A program made the position numbers and the translations under genes. Below are positions 7,235 through 16,808 of a stretch of DNA of 64,000 nt, piece after piece. This DNA comes from Bizionia argentinensis JUB59. Its GTDB lineage: Bacteria; Bacteroidota; Bacteroidia; Flavobacteriales; Flavobacteriaceae. Below the pieces are notes generated by a model, which saw only the letters and a list, made by a program, of their open reading frames with translations, searched no databases and was not told the DNA's origin. Each line of letters starts with the position of its first letter. Position 1 is the stretch's first letter. Location: assembly GCF_000224335.1 (NCBI RefSeq), contig NZ_AFXZ01000067.1, forward strand, positions 62,001 to 126,000, written 5' to 3'.

Positions 7235-9961
7235 TTATAAGTTGTTAATTACTATTGAAGCATAATACATAGAACCTATGTAACCTGTACCGATAGCCGA
7301 GTAGTACTCGTCACCTAATACATTGGTAGCACCTATTTTAATAACCGATTTGATTTTTGGAATTGTATAGCTAATTTGTGCATCTACAGTATGGTAGGCT
7401 GGGATGTCGCCATCTCCAAATGTTGCTTGCCAGAAGTAAGAATCACTCCATCTCCAGGCTAAATTAAACCCAAGATTCTTTACAACATTCGTATTACCAA
7501 AAGACATCTTTACTTTATGCTCTGGTGTATTAAAACTCGTTCTGAAATCCGGGTTACTAGCTTGATCAAATTCTTGTTTAGTAAAAGTATAGTTTGCACC
7601 TAAATCATAGTTTCCAAATACTTTAGTAGATAAACCAATAGCAGCACCATATGATTCAATTTTGGCATCCGAGTTTGTATAAGTCTGGTATGCATTAAAA
7701 TCACCATTTTGTAATGCTAATAATGATAAAGCGTTATCACCAACTTGGCCATATAATGGAACAACTACGGTTTCGTTTGAAATGAAATCTGAATAGGAAT
7801 TATAATAAACACTGGCGTCTACAATTAAACGATTTAATTTTCCACGGTATCCAATTTCCATGGAAGTTACTTGCTCTGGCTTAACGATATCTACATCTGA
7901 AGCAACTGGTGCGCCATTTTCAACGGAGTTAAGTGTAAATGAGTTTTCATAAGCAGCACGTCCAGAAATTACAGATGTGGAACCTTGGCCTAGTAATTGA
8001 CCACTAGCACTAACTTCATATGTTCTAATATCACGATCTAAATTAGATTCAGCTGAACCTACTAAAACAGCACGACCAGCATCTAAACCAATATATAAAT
8101 CTTGGGTAGTTGGGTTTCTAAATCCTGTTTGAAAAGATCCTCTAATGTTGTGGTTTTCATTAACAGTAAAACCGGCAGAAATTCTTGGAGATAAGAAACC
8201 ATCAAATAATTCTGATTTGTCATATCTAAGCGAACCTGTTAACTTTAACTGTACAGCTTCGTTTAATTCTAATTGCTTTTGGATTTGTGTATAGATACCG
8301 AATTCAGAGTATTTGATATGCCCATCATAATCCGTATAGATAGTTCCAAAAGAATTTAAGTCGTATTGTCTGTATGAAGCACCTACTTGAATTTCTGCAA
8401 AGTCAATTACATGACTAAAATTGTAGTTCGCATCCGCATGATAATACTGTGAAGCATCTTTGAATTGAGATCCTTGGGTTAGATCAGGATTCGCAATTAC
8501 TTTATCATAAGCATTTTTGAAGCCTTCTGATCCCGGTAATAAACGGCCCGTATCGGCAACAGCTCTTGCAGCAGTATGTGCGTCAGCTTCTGATGCACCA
8601 CCTAAAGTTGCACCAGCAAATGTACCGATATAATCTCCAAACCAATCCTTGTCACTTTTCCAAGATCTATTAATGTTGATACCTGTGAAAACCATATCAT
8701 AAGAATCACCAGCTTTATCAGCAACGACATAACCTCTTAAAAAGAAATTATCATTTTTCAATTCTATTTTGTGTTGTTGTTGGGTAAAGTTGTCAATGTT
8801 ATATCGGTTAGATCCTTGATAAATAGTTGTTCCTGTACCAACTTTACCTACATAAGCAATTTCAAAATCGTTTGCCCATGGACGGAAATATAATCCCCAG
8901 TCAGCTTTAACGCTTTCTGCATTATAATCTGTTAATTCACGTTCTAAATATCCAGTTCTACTCACATCAACATTTGGAATAATTCCTAAACCACCAGAAG
9001 CGGCTCTAATGTTTGTGGAAACTTCATCTCCATAAACGTTATATCCATCGTAATCTACTGAAGCTCTTGTAGCTCCTCCTCCAGGCTTCCCATTATAGTT
9101 GCTAGCAACCCAATCCGTACCTTTTAACCAGCCAAAGTTTACTTTTGCTGCAAATTTATCTGAAAACTTATGAGCCATACGGATACCTACATCTGTATAA
9201 CTGTTATCGCCACCTGCATCTTGAGAGGTGATCCCTTGTTTTACATAACCACTAATTCCCTCATGATCAAAAGGACTTTTACTACGCATAAATAAAATAC
9301 CGTTAAAAGCATTTGCACCATACAATGCTGATGCAGCTCCAGGTAATAATTCAACGCTTAATACATCCGTTTCTGTCATTCCTACTAAATTCCCGATTGG
9401 GAAGTTTAATGCAGGCGTCGAATTGTCCATACCATCTACTAACTGCATAAATCGCGTGTTAGAGAAGGAAGCGAATCCTCTTGTGTTTATAGATTTGAAT
9501 GTTAAACTGTTGGTATTAACATCTACACCTTTTAAGTTTTCAAGACCATCGTAAAAATCTGCAGAGGCCGTGTTTTTTATTTCTTTTAAACCGAAACGTT
9601 CAACCGTTACTGGCGATTCAAAAATACGTTCAGGTGTTCTAGATGCAGAAATAATTACTTCGTCTAATGCTGTTCCTTCCGAAAGGACTAGTTTAATAGT
9701 TTTATTGCTGGAAGTTACTTCAAGTGAAGCCGATTCAAAACCAATACTACTAGCTTGAATTGTAAACGGTGGATTTCGGGGAATTGTAAGTGAAAATGCA
9801 CCATCAAAATCAGTGATTGATCCTACTGATGTGCCTATTACAATGACGTTTGCGCCCGGAATAGGTTGTTCATTTCCATCCACAACTGTTCCTGAAATTG
9901 TTGTTTGAGCAAAGGTTATTGCACCGAAAAACAACAATAAAATTGAAAGAATTGATTTCAT
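7235..9961 (-). CDS. TonB-dependent receptor with carboxypeptidase-regulatory-like domain
   Basis: A 908-residue outer-membrane transporter. The signal peptide MKSILSILLLFFGAITFAQ is followed by a regulatory-like beta-sandwich (about residues 20-110: TISGTVVDGNEQPIPGANV). A plug domain follows (about 115-240, with TRGFASFSNTRFMQLVDGMD), then a long beta barrel. It ends in a weak C-terminal strand, SMYYASIVINNL. It precedes the SGNH lipoprotein by 4 nt. Such pairs import a ligand using TonB energy; the substrate cannot be read. A plug-domain SusC signature is not clear, so it is better described as a non-Sus TonB receptor. Confidence 0.92.
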   Translation of the reverse strand: MKSILSILLLFFGAITFAQTTISGTVVDGNEQPIPGANVIVIGTSVGSITDFDGAFSLTIPRNPPFTIQASSIGFESASLEVTSSNKTIKLVLSEGTALDEVIISASRTPERIFESPVTVERFGLKEIKNTASADFYDGLENLKGVDVNTNSLTFKSINTRGFASFSNTRFMQLVDGMDNSTPALNFPIGNLVGMTETDVLSVELLPGAASALYGANAFNGILFMRSKSPFDHEGISGYVKQGITSQDAGGDNSYTDVGIRMAHKFSDKFAAKVNFGWLKGTDWVASNYNGKPGGGATRASVDYDGYNVYGDEVSTNIRAASGGLGIIPNVDVSRTGYLERELTDYNAESVKADWGLYFRPWANDFEIAYVGKVGTGTTIYQGSNRYNIDNFTQQQHKIELKNDNFFLRGYVVADKAGDSYDMVFTGININRSWKSDKDWFGDYIGTFAGATLGGASEADAHTAARAVADTGRLLPGSEGFKNAYDKVIANPDLTQGSQFKDASQYYHADANYNFSHVIDFAEIQVGASYRQYDLNSFGTIYTDYDGHIKYSEFGIYTQIQKQLELNEAVQLKLTGSLRYDKSELFDGFLSPRISAGFTVNENHNIRGSFQTGFRNPTTQDLYIGLDAGRAVLVGSAESNLDRDIRTYEVSASGQLLGQGSTSVISGRAAYENSFTLNSVENGAPVASDVDIVKPEQVTSMEIGYRGKLNRLIVDASVYYNSYSDFISNETVVVPLYGQVGDNALSLLALQNGDFNAYQTYTNSDAKIESYGAAIGLSTKVFGNYDLGANYTFTKQEFDQASNPDFRTSFNTPEHKVKMSFGNTNVVKNLGFNLAWRWSDSYFWQATFGDGDIPAYHTVDAQISYTIPKIKSVIKIGATNVLGDEYYSAIGTGYIGSMYYASIVINNL

Positions 9962-10053
9962 TTTTTGTTAGAGTTAGTTATTATATCAGCAATATAGAGA
10001 AATATAACAAAACTTAATAAAAAATTTCAAAAAATTATGCGTGCATAATAAAA

Positions 10054-10084
10054 AATTCCATAGCGCAACATGCACTATGGAATT
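10054..10084 (-). terminator. Intrinsic terminator of the glmS operon
   Basis: AATTCCATAG (10054-10063) and CTATGGAATT (10075-10084) form a perfect 10-bp stem with an 11-nt loop. On the minus strand it is followed by a T-rich run (AAAAA on the plus strand just left of 10058). It lies 32 nt past the glmS stop. Confidence 0.85.
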
Positions 10085-10115
10085 CTCTATAAAAATATAG
10101 TTGATTAATGTAATC

Positions 10116-11963
10116 CTATTCTACGGTAACGGACTTCGCTAAATTGCGCGGTTGATCCACATTTCTTCCCAGCATAACAGCTATATGATAAGATAACAAC
10201 TGTAAAGGAATAGTTGTTAGCAAAGGAGAAAGTGATTCTAGTGTTTCAGGAACTTCAATTACGTGATCCGCTAATTGTTTCACGTTGGTGTCGCCTTCGG
10301 TGACTATACCAATAATTTTTCCTTTTCTAGCTTTAATCTCTTCTATATTACTCACTACCTTTTCGTAATGGCCTTTTTTAGTAGCAATAACAATTACAGG
10401 CATTTGTTCATCAATTAAAGCAATAGGACCGTGTTTCATTTCGGCGGCCGGATAACCTTCTGCGTGGATATAAGAAATTTCTTTAAGTTTTAAAGCACCT
10501 TCTAAAGCTACTGGGAAGTTGTAACCTCTTCCTAAATATAAACAGTTTTTAGCATTTTTATATATTTCAGCAACAGCTTGAATATGCGGATCGGACTGTA
10601 AAGCTTTTTCTACTTTTTCTGGAATTAATTCTAATTCTTGAAGATGATGGTGAAAATCTGAATTGGACATAGATCCATTGTTTTTAGCCAATTTCAAGGC
10701 AATCAACGTAAGAACTGTAATTTGAGTCGTAAATGCTTTGGTTGAAGCAACCCCAATCTCTGGGCCAGCATGGGTATAAGCACCTGCATGAGTTTCGCGT
10801 GCAATGGACGAGCCTACAACATTACAAACTCCAAAAACAAAGGCACCTCGAGATTTGGCTAACTTAATAGCAGCTAAAGTATCTGCAGTTTCACCAGATT
10901 GCGAAATAGCTATAACGACATCTTTATCGGAAATAATTGGGTTTCGGTATCTGAATTCCGAAGCATACTCCACTTCTACAGGGATACGAGCTAAATCTTC
11001 GAAAATATATTCGGCTACTAAACCAGCATGCCATGAAGTTCCACAAGCCACAATAATAATGCGTTTGGCATTAAGAAATCGTTCAATATTATCATCAATT
11101 CCAGCCATGCGAATAATACCTTCCTTGGCTAATAATCGACCTCTGTAGGTATCTTTAATTGCACTTGGTTGTTCAAATATCTCTTTGAGCATGAAATGTG
11201 GGTAACCACCTTTTTCAATCTGCTCTAAATTCATTTGTAATTCCTGAACATAAGGCACTACTAATGAATCATCTTTTATTTTTCTAACTTTCATAGGTTT
11301 CCCTAATCGGATTACAGCCATTTCTTCATCTTCTAAATACACCGCATTTTTGGTGTACTCAATAAATGGAGATGCATCACTTGCTATAAAAAATTCATTA
11401 TCACCAATACCAACTGCAAGCGGACTTCCTAAACGTGCAATTACAATTTCGTCTGGCTTGTTTTTATCAAAAACGGCAATAGCATAAGCACCAATAACTT
11501 GGTTTAAAGCAATTTGAACTGCTTTTCCTAGCTTAACGTTTTCATTTAATTTAACGTCTTCGATTAGGTTAATTAAAACTTCTGTATCCGTATCTGATTC
11601 AAAGGTGTAGCCTCTAGTGGTTAATTCTTTGCGAAGGGAGTCGTAGTTTTCAATAATTCCGTTATGAATTATTACTAAATCACCAGAATTGGAGAGGTGC
11701 GGATGTGCATTAATATCATTAGGTACACCGTGTGTAGCCCAACGTGTATGTCCAATAGCAATATTACCATTAGTGGTAATATCCTGTGCAACACGTGCTT
11801 CTAAATCGGCTACTTTCCCTTTAGTCTTGCATACTTTTAAATCAACACCATCATAAATAGCAACTCCAGCACTGTCATAACCTCGGTATTCTAAACGTTG
11901 AAGACCTTGTATTACAATTGGGTAGGCTTCACGATGGCCTATATATCCTACTATACCACACAT
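10116..11963 (-). CDS. glmS: Glutamine-fructose-6-phosphate aminotransferase (isomerizing)
   Basis: GlmS makes glucosamine-6-phosphate from fructose-6-phosphate and glutamine, the first step to UDP-GlcNAc for peptidoglycan and LPS. The 615 residues fit the family. The N-terminal MCGIVGYIG supplies the catalytic Cys after Met removal, the glutaminase domain spans about 1-220, and two SIS sugar-isomerase domains follow (SQSGETADTLAA and the later EGYPAAEMKHGPIAL). The C-terminus LAKSVTVE is the conserved active-site tail. It is the last gene of a minus-strand operon, 5 nt after the DUF4270 gene. No glmS ribozyme is visible, as expected outside Firmicutes. Confidence 0.98.
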   Translation of the reverse strand: MCGIVGYIGHREAYPIVIQGLQRLEYRGYDSAGVAIYDGVDLKVCKTKGKVADLEARVAQDITTNGNIAIGHTRWATHGVPNDINAHPHLSNSGDLVIIHNGIIENYDSLRKELTTRGYTFESDTDTEVLINLIEDVKLNENVKLGKAVQIALNQVIGAYAIAVFDKNKPDEIVIARLGSPLAVGIGDNEFFIASDASPFIEYTKNAVYLEDEEMAVIRLGKPMKVRKIKDDSLVVPYVQELQMNLEQIEKGGYPHFMLKEIFEQPSAIKDTYRGRLLAKEGIIRMAGIDDNIERFLNAKRIIIVACGTSWHAGLVAEYIFEDLARIPVEVEYASEFRYRNPIISDKDVVIAISQSGETADTLAAIKLAKSRGAFVFGVCNVVGSSIARETHAGAYTHAGPEIGVASTKAFTTQITVLTLIALKLAKNNGSMSNSDFHHHLQELELIPEKVEKALQSDPHIQAVAEIYKNAKNCLYLGRGYNFPVALEGALKLKEISYIHAEGYPAAEMKHGPIALIDEQMPVIVIATKKGHYEKVVSNIEEIKARKGKIIGIVTEGDTNVKQLADHVIEVPETLESLSPLLTTIPLQLLSYHIAVMLGRNVDQPRNLAKSVTVE

Positions 11964-11968
11964 ACTTT

Positions 11969-13600
11969 TTAATTATTAGGTTCTGTATAAAAAATTTCAA
12001 ATTTCATCTTTTTAGTGTTTGGTACACTAGGATTACTACCGTGTAAAACGGTTCCTCTTGGTGATAAAACAGCACCATTTGGTACTTTTTTATCTAATAC
12101 ATTAAGCAAACCTGCATTAGCAGTTACATTAATATTGGTAGTTACGTAAATACCTAATTGTAAGTTAGTAGAGTCACGTAATATAATATTGTTTATATGT
12201 TCCGTTAATCGGAATTTATAATATAGTCCTTTATCATTATCATCACGCTTTAATCTGTTGGCGTAATTGGTTTTGGACAATAATGGATTTGTAGTATTTG
12301 CTATAGGATCTAAAAAGTAATCTATGATTGGTGTGTTATTTTTTAAATCATAAAGTACCACGCGTTCTGGTTCTTGACCTGAATTATTGACTTCACTTTG
12401 ATCTACAAAAACAGTTAAACTGGCTTCATTAATAAGCCATTTTCCTTTTTTACTTTTAATATAGTCTATAGTTGAAATAGTATTACCGGTATCATCTTGC
12501 ATGTTTCCTGTAAATAAATCAATTATTGCAAAACTACCTTCACCTCCTTTTAAAAATACTTTATTATCACCGTCTACCAAATCGGTATTGGACGTAGCAT
12601 TATTAATTAATGTTTCAACATCATTAGAGTTTTCAAAGATATTAACCCGATTTCCAGAAAGGGCTAAAGTAATTTTTCTATCATCACGTATATCAACAGG
12701 GTTTCCATTGCCATCATCTTCGGTACCAGTTTTCGAACTGTAATTGATAAGGATGGTTCCTTTAGAGAAGTCTAACATGGTCATGTTTCCTTCTGTACTA
12801 GCATCTGCAGCCTTAAAATATAAACCTCTAAAATAATTTTTAAAATTATTAACGTTACTTAACTGCGGCTGGGATCCTGGATTGGCGGTTCCAAAGAAAA
12901 ATAAATTATCCCAAAATTCATTATTATTTTCTAATTCGACATGAAGACTAGGTGTCATTCTTCTCACTTCTTCTAAAAGGCCGGTTTCTTCATTAATTTC
13001 TTCTACAGGTATGCCTAAATTGCTTGGCTTGAATGCAGGTTCATCAAAAAGTAATTCTCCAAGATAATTATCGAAATTTATAGTCTGATTAGAATTCGAA
13101 TAGAATTTCTGTGAATCAACATTATTACTACCGGGATCAAAATCACGTAAAAAATAGGTGTTTTGGTAAATACTAAGTTTAATGTTTTGATTAGAACCGT
13201 AGGTAGAATCTAGTTTATATGTTTTGTTCCCGTCGGTATCCGTGGCATCCACTTTCGAGTAATAAGGAATAGTTAGGTAAACGGATTCCACACGTGGGTC
13301 GTCACCAAAATTGAAGTCGAAAATAGTAGGTATAGCTTGTATAACAACACTTGCTGTAGTTTTCCCATAAATTTTATCATTGTAAATTCCGAGTAAATTG
13401 GATGATAAAGCATTGGTTTGAACTGGCTCCAGCTTTTGGTCGTACATAACAGCAGAGAAAACTTTACCGTCTGTTGTAAAGTTTTTTATCCCTTCTATTT
13501 CACTTTCTATCGATGAGAAATCTTTTTCGCAGGCAACAACTGTTAATAGTAAACAGCCTACTAATGCTAAGGAATTATAAAGTTTCATTGTTTTTTTCAT
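11969..13600 (-). CDS. DUF4270 family lipoprotein
   Basis: A 543-residue lipoprotein, signal peptide ending VVAC with lipidated Cys24, followed by EKDFSSIESEIEG. The family feature is an N-terminal segment describing 'FSAVMYDQKLEPVQTNALSS' and repeated beta-rich blocks; no catalytic motif is evident. DUF4270 genes in this phylum are commonly found between a glycogen-synthase-like gene and glmS, as here. The role is unknown; outer-membrane or surface exposure is likely but not proven. The start could be the ATG four codons later (MKLYNS); both keep the lipobox. Confidence 0.8.
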   Translation of the reverse strand: MKKTMKLYNSLALVGCLLLTVVACEKDFSSIESEIEGIKNFTTDGKVFSAVMYDQKLEPVQTNALSSNLLGIYNDKIYGKTTASVVIQAIPTIFDFNFGDDPRVESVYLTIPYYSKVDATDTDGNKTYKLDSTYGSNQNIKLSIYQNTYFLRDFDPGSNNVDSQKFYSNSNQTINFDNYLGELLFDEPAFKPSNLGIPVEEINEETGLLEEVRRMTPSLHVELENNNEFWDNLFFFGTANPGSQPQLSNVNNFKNYFRGLYFKAADASTEGNMTMLDFSKGTILINYSSKTGTEDDGNGNPVDIRDDRKITLALSGNRVNIFENSNDVETLINNATSNTDLVDGDNKVFLKGGEGSFAIIDLFTGNMQDDTGNTISTIDYIKSKKGKWLINEASLTVFVDQSEVNNSGQEPERVVLYDLKNNTPIIDYFLDPIANTTNPLLSKTNYANRLKRDDNDKGLYYKFRLTEHINNIILRDSTNLQLGIYVTTNINVTANAGLLNVLDKKVPNGAVLSPRGTVLHGSNPSVPNTKKMKFEIFYTEPNN

Positions 13601-13623
13601 AGTTATTATTTAACTCCAAAAAT

Positions 13624-14433
13624 TTAGCTCAATACCTGATTATTGTAAAAATCTGCGTACGCTTCACTAAACTCATCTTTGGCCTTGTAATCTAAAACAG
13701 GTTTTTTAGAATCTTTTAAATGTTTTGTTAAATCTTCTGGAAGATCTTCTGAACCAATAATTAAGGCATCCGAATAATTGATGGCAACCTTCATCATGTT
13801 GTTATATGTTGGTTTTTCCAATATTTTAATCGCGTCTTCGTCAATGTTATCAAATTTTATTTTGTTTAACATGTCTTCATTTAACGTGCCTTCAAAGCTT
13901 TGATTGTATACAGAGGTAACTATTTTACTTTCGTTGAATAATGGCTCATCTTTATAAAATTCTTTCAAATAAAGCGGTAATAGAGCTGCTAGCCACCCGT
14001 GGACATGGATAATATCTGGCGCCCAGTTTAATTTTTTAACAGTTTCAATCACACCTTTTGCAAAGAAAATAGCGCGTTCGTCATTATCTGGGAATAAATT
14101 TCCATCCTCGTCTGTTAGTGTAGCTTTACGTTTAAAGTATTCGTCATTGTCTATAAAATAAACTTGAATGCGTTCTTTTGGTATAGAAGCAACTTTAATA
14201 ATGAGTGGCATATCCAAATCATTAATAACTAAATTGATTCCAGATAGCCTAATAACCTCGTGCAATTGGTGTCTGCGCTCATTAATGTTGCCGTATCGTG
14301 GCATGAAAATTCGAATTTGTCCACCCAATTGATTCACCATTCTAGGTGTTTCAAATGACATGGATGAAATTTCTGTTTCTGGTAAATACGGAACAACTTC
14401 AGATGAGACATATAATATCCTCTTATCTTTCAT
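13624..14433 (-). CDS. Glycogen/starch synthase N-terminal (GT5) domain protein, truncated
   Basis: A 269-residue protein beginning MKDKRILYVSSEVVPYLPET. The frame stays open upstream to 14484, but those codons cover the TACTTTTG promoter box, so the ATG at 14433 is preferred. It resembles only the N-terminal Rossmann half of GT5 glycogen synthases: the ILYVSSEV start and PDIIHVHGWLAALLPLYL. The C-terminal nucleotide-sugar half is missing. The KTGGL ADP-glucose-binding motif near residue 15 is replaced by PETEISSMSF. Complete glycogen synthase needs about 470 residues, so classical activity is unlikely. It starts the operon with DUF4270 and glmS and is divergent from panC. Confidence 0.8.
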   Translation of the reverse strand: MKDKRILYVSSEVVPYLPETEISSMSFETPRMVNQLGGQIRIFMPRYGNINERRHQLHEVIRLSGINLVINDLDMPLIIKVASIPKERIQVYFIDNDEYFKRKATLTDEDGNLFPDNDERAIFFAKGVIETVKKLNWAPDIIHVHGWLAALLPLYLKEFYKDEPLFNESKIVTSVYNQSFEGTLNEDMLNKIKFDNIDEDAIKILEKPTYNNMMKVAINYSDALIIGSEDLPEDLTKHLKDSKKPVLDYKAKDEFSEAYADFYNNQVLS

Positions 14434-14473
14434 AATGTTAAATAGGTTTTGAAAATTCGAAATAAAAAACACG

Positions 14474-14481
14474 CAAAAGTA
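14474..14481 (-). promoter_or_regulatory. -7 box for the GT5-DUF4270-glmS operon
   Basis: Minus-strand TACTTTTG matches TAnnTTTG, about 40 nt before the start at 14433. It is back to back with the panC promoter at 14513-14520 in the 108-bp divergent region. No strong -33 box is visible. Confidence 0.5.
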
Positions 14482-14512
14482 CAAAATTTTATGCAGATTG
14501 CTTGTAAAATAT

Positions 14513-14520
14513 TAAGTTTG
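14513..14520 (+). promoter_or_regulatory. -7 box for the panC operon
   Basis: TAAGTTTG matches TAnnTTTG and lies 21 nt before the GTG start of panC. The predicted leader is only about 15 nt. The upstream -33 element is weak. Confidence 0.5.
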
Positions 14521-14541
14521 CACGCGTTAAAAGAACAATAG

Positions 14542-15390
14542 GTGAACATTTTTACAGAAAAGAAGCAAATTCAAAACTATCTGAAGCCCTTAAAAAACAA
14601 GCGGTTTAGCATTGGTTTTGTACCAACAATGGGTGCGTTACACCAAGGACATCTGTCTTTGGTGAAGGAAGCGCTTCAGCATAATGATTATGTTGTAGTG
14701 AGTATTTTTGTCAATCCAACTCAGTTTGATAATGCTACCGATTTAAAAAATTATCCACGAACTTTAGAGCGAGATACTGAACTTTTAGAGACGCTTTCTG
14801 GTAATTTGGTGATTTACGCACCGGAAGTGTCAGATTTATACGGCGATAATGCCAAATCTGAACAGTTTAATTTTGACGGTTTGGAATTTGAAATGGAAGG
14901 ACGTTTTCGTCAAGGACATTTTGATGGCGTAGGAACCATTGTTAAGCGTTTATTTGAAATCGTATTGCCCGATCATGCTTATTTTGGACAAAAGGATTTT
15001 CAGCAATTAGCTATTATTAAAAAACTAGTGGAAAAACATAAACTTCCGCTAACTGTTCACGGCTGTCCAATTCATAGAGAAGAAAATGGTTTAGCCTTAA
15101 GTTCCCGAAATGAACGGTTAAAATCGGATTATAAAGAAGCTGCGCCATTTATTTATAAAACACTAAAAGATGCCAAAAAACAGTTTGGCACAAAAAGTGC
15201 TAAAACAGTAACAGAATGGGTTGAAAAAGAGTTTAGAAATCACGACTTATTAAAATTAGAATATTTTATCATCGCTGATGAAGACACTTTGAAAACCGTA
15301 AACCGCAAATCAGAAACCAAAACGTATAGAGCTTTTATAGCGGTCTATGCAGATGATATTAGACTAATAGATAATATCGCGTTAAATTAA
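14542..15390 (+). CDS. panC: Pantoate-beta-alanine ligase
   Basis: PanC joins D-pantoate and beta-alanine with ATP to make pantothenate, the CoA precursor. The 282 residues fit. The adenylation HIGH-like motif is [14 protein letters not shown] (about residues 28-41), followed by SIFVNPTQF and [14 protein letters not shown]. The start is GTG (MNIFTEKK); no ATG is available nearby. panD follows 13 nt later and supplies the beta-alanine, so the two steps are co-expressed. The adjacent YbhN gene continues the operon. Confidence 0.97.
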   Translation: MNIFTEKKQIQNYLKPLKNKRFSIGFVPTMGALHQGHLSLVKEALQHNDYVVVSIFVNPTQFDNATDLKNYPRTLERDTELLETLSGNLVIYAPEVSDLYGDNAKSEQFNFDGLEFEMEGRFRQGHFDGVGTIVKRLFEIVLPDHAYFGQKDFQQLAIIKKLVEKHKLPLTVHGCPIHREENGLALSSRNERLKSDYKEAAPFIYKTLKDAKKQFGTKSAKTVTEWVEKEFRNHDLLKLEYFIIADEDTLKTVNRKSETKTYRAFIAVYADDIRLIDNIALN

Positions 15391-15403
15391 TTATCTTTAC
15401 CAT

Positions 15404-15754
15404 ATGCAAATTCAAGTTGTTAAATCGAAAATTCACCGCGTAAAATGCACGGGTGCAGAACTTCACTACATTGGTAGTATTACTATTGATGAAGATTTGA
15501 TGGAGGCTGCCAATATTATTCAAGGTGAAAAAGTACAAATCGTGAATAACAATAATGGCGAACGTTTAGAAACCTATTGTATTCCTGGGCCACGAAATAG
15601 TGGCGAAATCACCTTAAATGGTGCGGCTGCAAGAAAAGTATCGCCTGGCGATATTTTAATATTAATCACTTATGCAACTATGGATTTTGAAGAAGCGAAA
15701 GTTTTTAAGCCATCTTTGGTCTTTCCTAACGAGGACAATAACCTTTTGCAATAA
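15404..15754 (+). CDS. panD: Aspartate 1-decarboxylase proenzyme
   Basis: PanD decarboxylates aspartate to beta-alanine using a pyruvoyl group made by self-cleavage. The cleavage site Gly24-Ser25 is visible in [10 protein letters not shown]. Other family features are [13 protein letters not shown] and [20 protein letters not shown]. At 116 residues it is the usual size. It follows panC by 13 nt and precedes the YbhN gene by 3 nt. No PanM/PanZ maturation factor is seen nearby. Confidence 0.97.
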   Translation: MQIQVVKSKIHRVKCTGAELHYIGSITIDEDLMEAANIIQGEKVQIVNNNNGERLETYCIPGPRNSGEITLNGAAARKVSPGDILILITYATMDFEEAKVFKPSLVFPNEDNNLLQ

Positions 15755-15757
15755 ATA

Positions 15758-16735
15758 GTGAACAAAACAGTAAAGAAATATCTTAAAATTATACTCCCAA
15801 TTCTGTTGGGAGTTTTTTTAATAGGCTATTCTTTATCTAAAGTGCCATTAGCAGAGTTGTTGGACTATTTTAAAAACGCTAATTATTTCTATGTAATTCT
15901 AGGAACGTTTTTCGGATTTTTAAGTCATGTATCGCGCGCCTACCGTTGGTTGTTTCAATTGGAACCAATGGGTTATAAAGTAAGATTAGGAAATAGTCTG
16001 ATGGCCGTTTTTTCGGCATATCTTATTAATTATACCATTCCACGAGCTGGTGAAGTGGCGCGAGCATCCATTTTAACAACTTATGAGGGCGTCCCTTTCG
16101 AAAAAGGTTTTGGCTCCATTGTTGCGGAGCGCTTTGCCGATTTTATAATGCTTATGAGTATTATAGCTATTACATTGGTGTTGCAGTTCGATTTTATTTC
16201 CTCCTTTTTCCTGGAGCGCTTTAATCCTATAAATCTTTTAATTTATCTAGGAATAGCTTTATCGCTTTTAGCGGTAATTATTTTTTATATTCGAAAAAGC
16301 ACTAATGGTTTCGCATTAAAAATTAAAAATTTTTTAAGAGGATTAGCGGAAGGTGCCTTTTCCATTTTTAAAATGAAGAAGAAATGGGCGTTCTTATTCC
16401 ACACTGTTTTTATTTGGGCCATGTATGTGCTTATGTTTTATACAACAACTTTCGCTGTAGATGCTTTAAATGGTATTCCGTTTGGCGCCGTTTTAATTGG
16501 GTTTATATCTGCAACTTTTAGTATTGCGGCCACTAATGGAGGTATTGGATCGTATCCTGTAGCTATTTATGCCGCCTTTTCTATCTTCGCTATTGCCGAA
16601 GCGCCAAGTATTGGATTTGGTTGGATTATTTGGACTTCTCAAACATTGCTTGTTATTGTTGTTGGTGGATTATCATTAGTTTACTTACCTATATTTAATA
16701 GAAATAAGCAATCTTCACAAATCATTTCTAAGTAA
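15758..16735 (+). CDS. YbhN/UPF0104 family membrane protein (LPG synthase transmembrane-like)
   Basis: A 325-residue polytopic inner-membrane protein with about eight hydrophobic helices. The motifs SHVSRAYRWLFQLEPMGYKV, PRAGEVARASILTTYEGVPFEKGFGSIVAERFAD (given here as two neighbouring blocks) and TNGGIGSYPVAIYAAF are those of the UPF0104/'flippase-like' fold found in MprF N-terminal domains and YbhN. The start is GTG. The family is thought to act on lipids, but this protein lacks the MprF aminoacyltransferase domain. It lies 3 nt after panD; the functional link with pantothenate is unknown. Confidence 0.85.
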   Translation: MNKTVKKYLKIILPILLGVFLIGYSLSKVPLAELLDYFKNANYFYVILGTFFGFLSHVSRAYRWLFQLEPMGYKVRLGNSLMAVFSAYLINYTIPRAGEVARASILTTYEGVPFEKGFGSIVAERFADFIMLMSIIAITLVLQFDFISSFFLERFNPINLLIYLGIALSLLAVIIFYIRKSTNGFALKIKNFLRGLAEGAFSIFKMKKKWAFLFHTVFIWAMYVLMFYTTTFAVDALNGIPFGAVLIGFISATFSIAATNGGIGSYPVAIYAAFSIFAIAEAPSIGFGWIIWTSQTLLVIVVGGLSLVYLPIFNRNKQSSQIISK

Positions 16736-16808
16736 AGCATTGTTGCATTTTATTATTAAACTTTAGGCTTAATTTCATAACTTGCCAGAAATAATTTATA
16801 GTATTAAA

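Noticed and set aside
10804-11148. Antisense open frame inside glmS
   Set aside because: Low-complexity translation without domain features; the glmS frame is certain.
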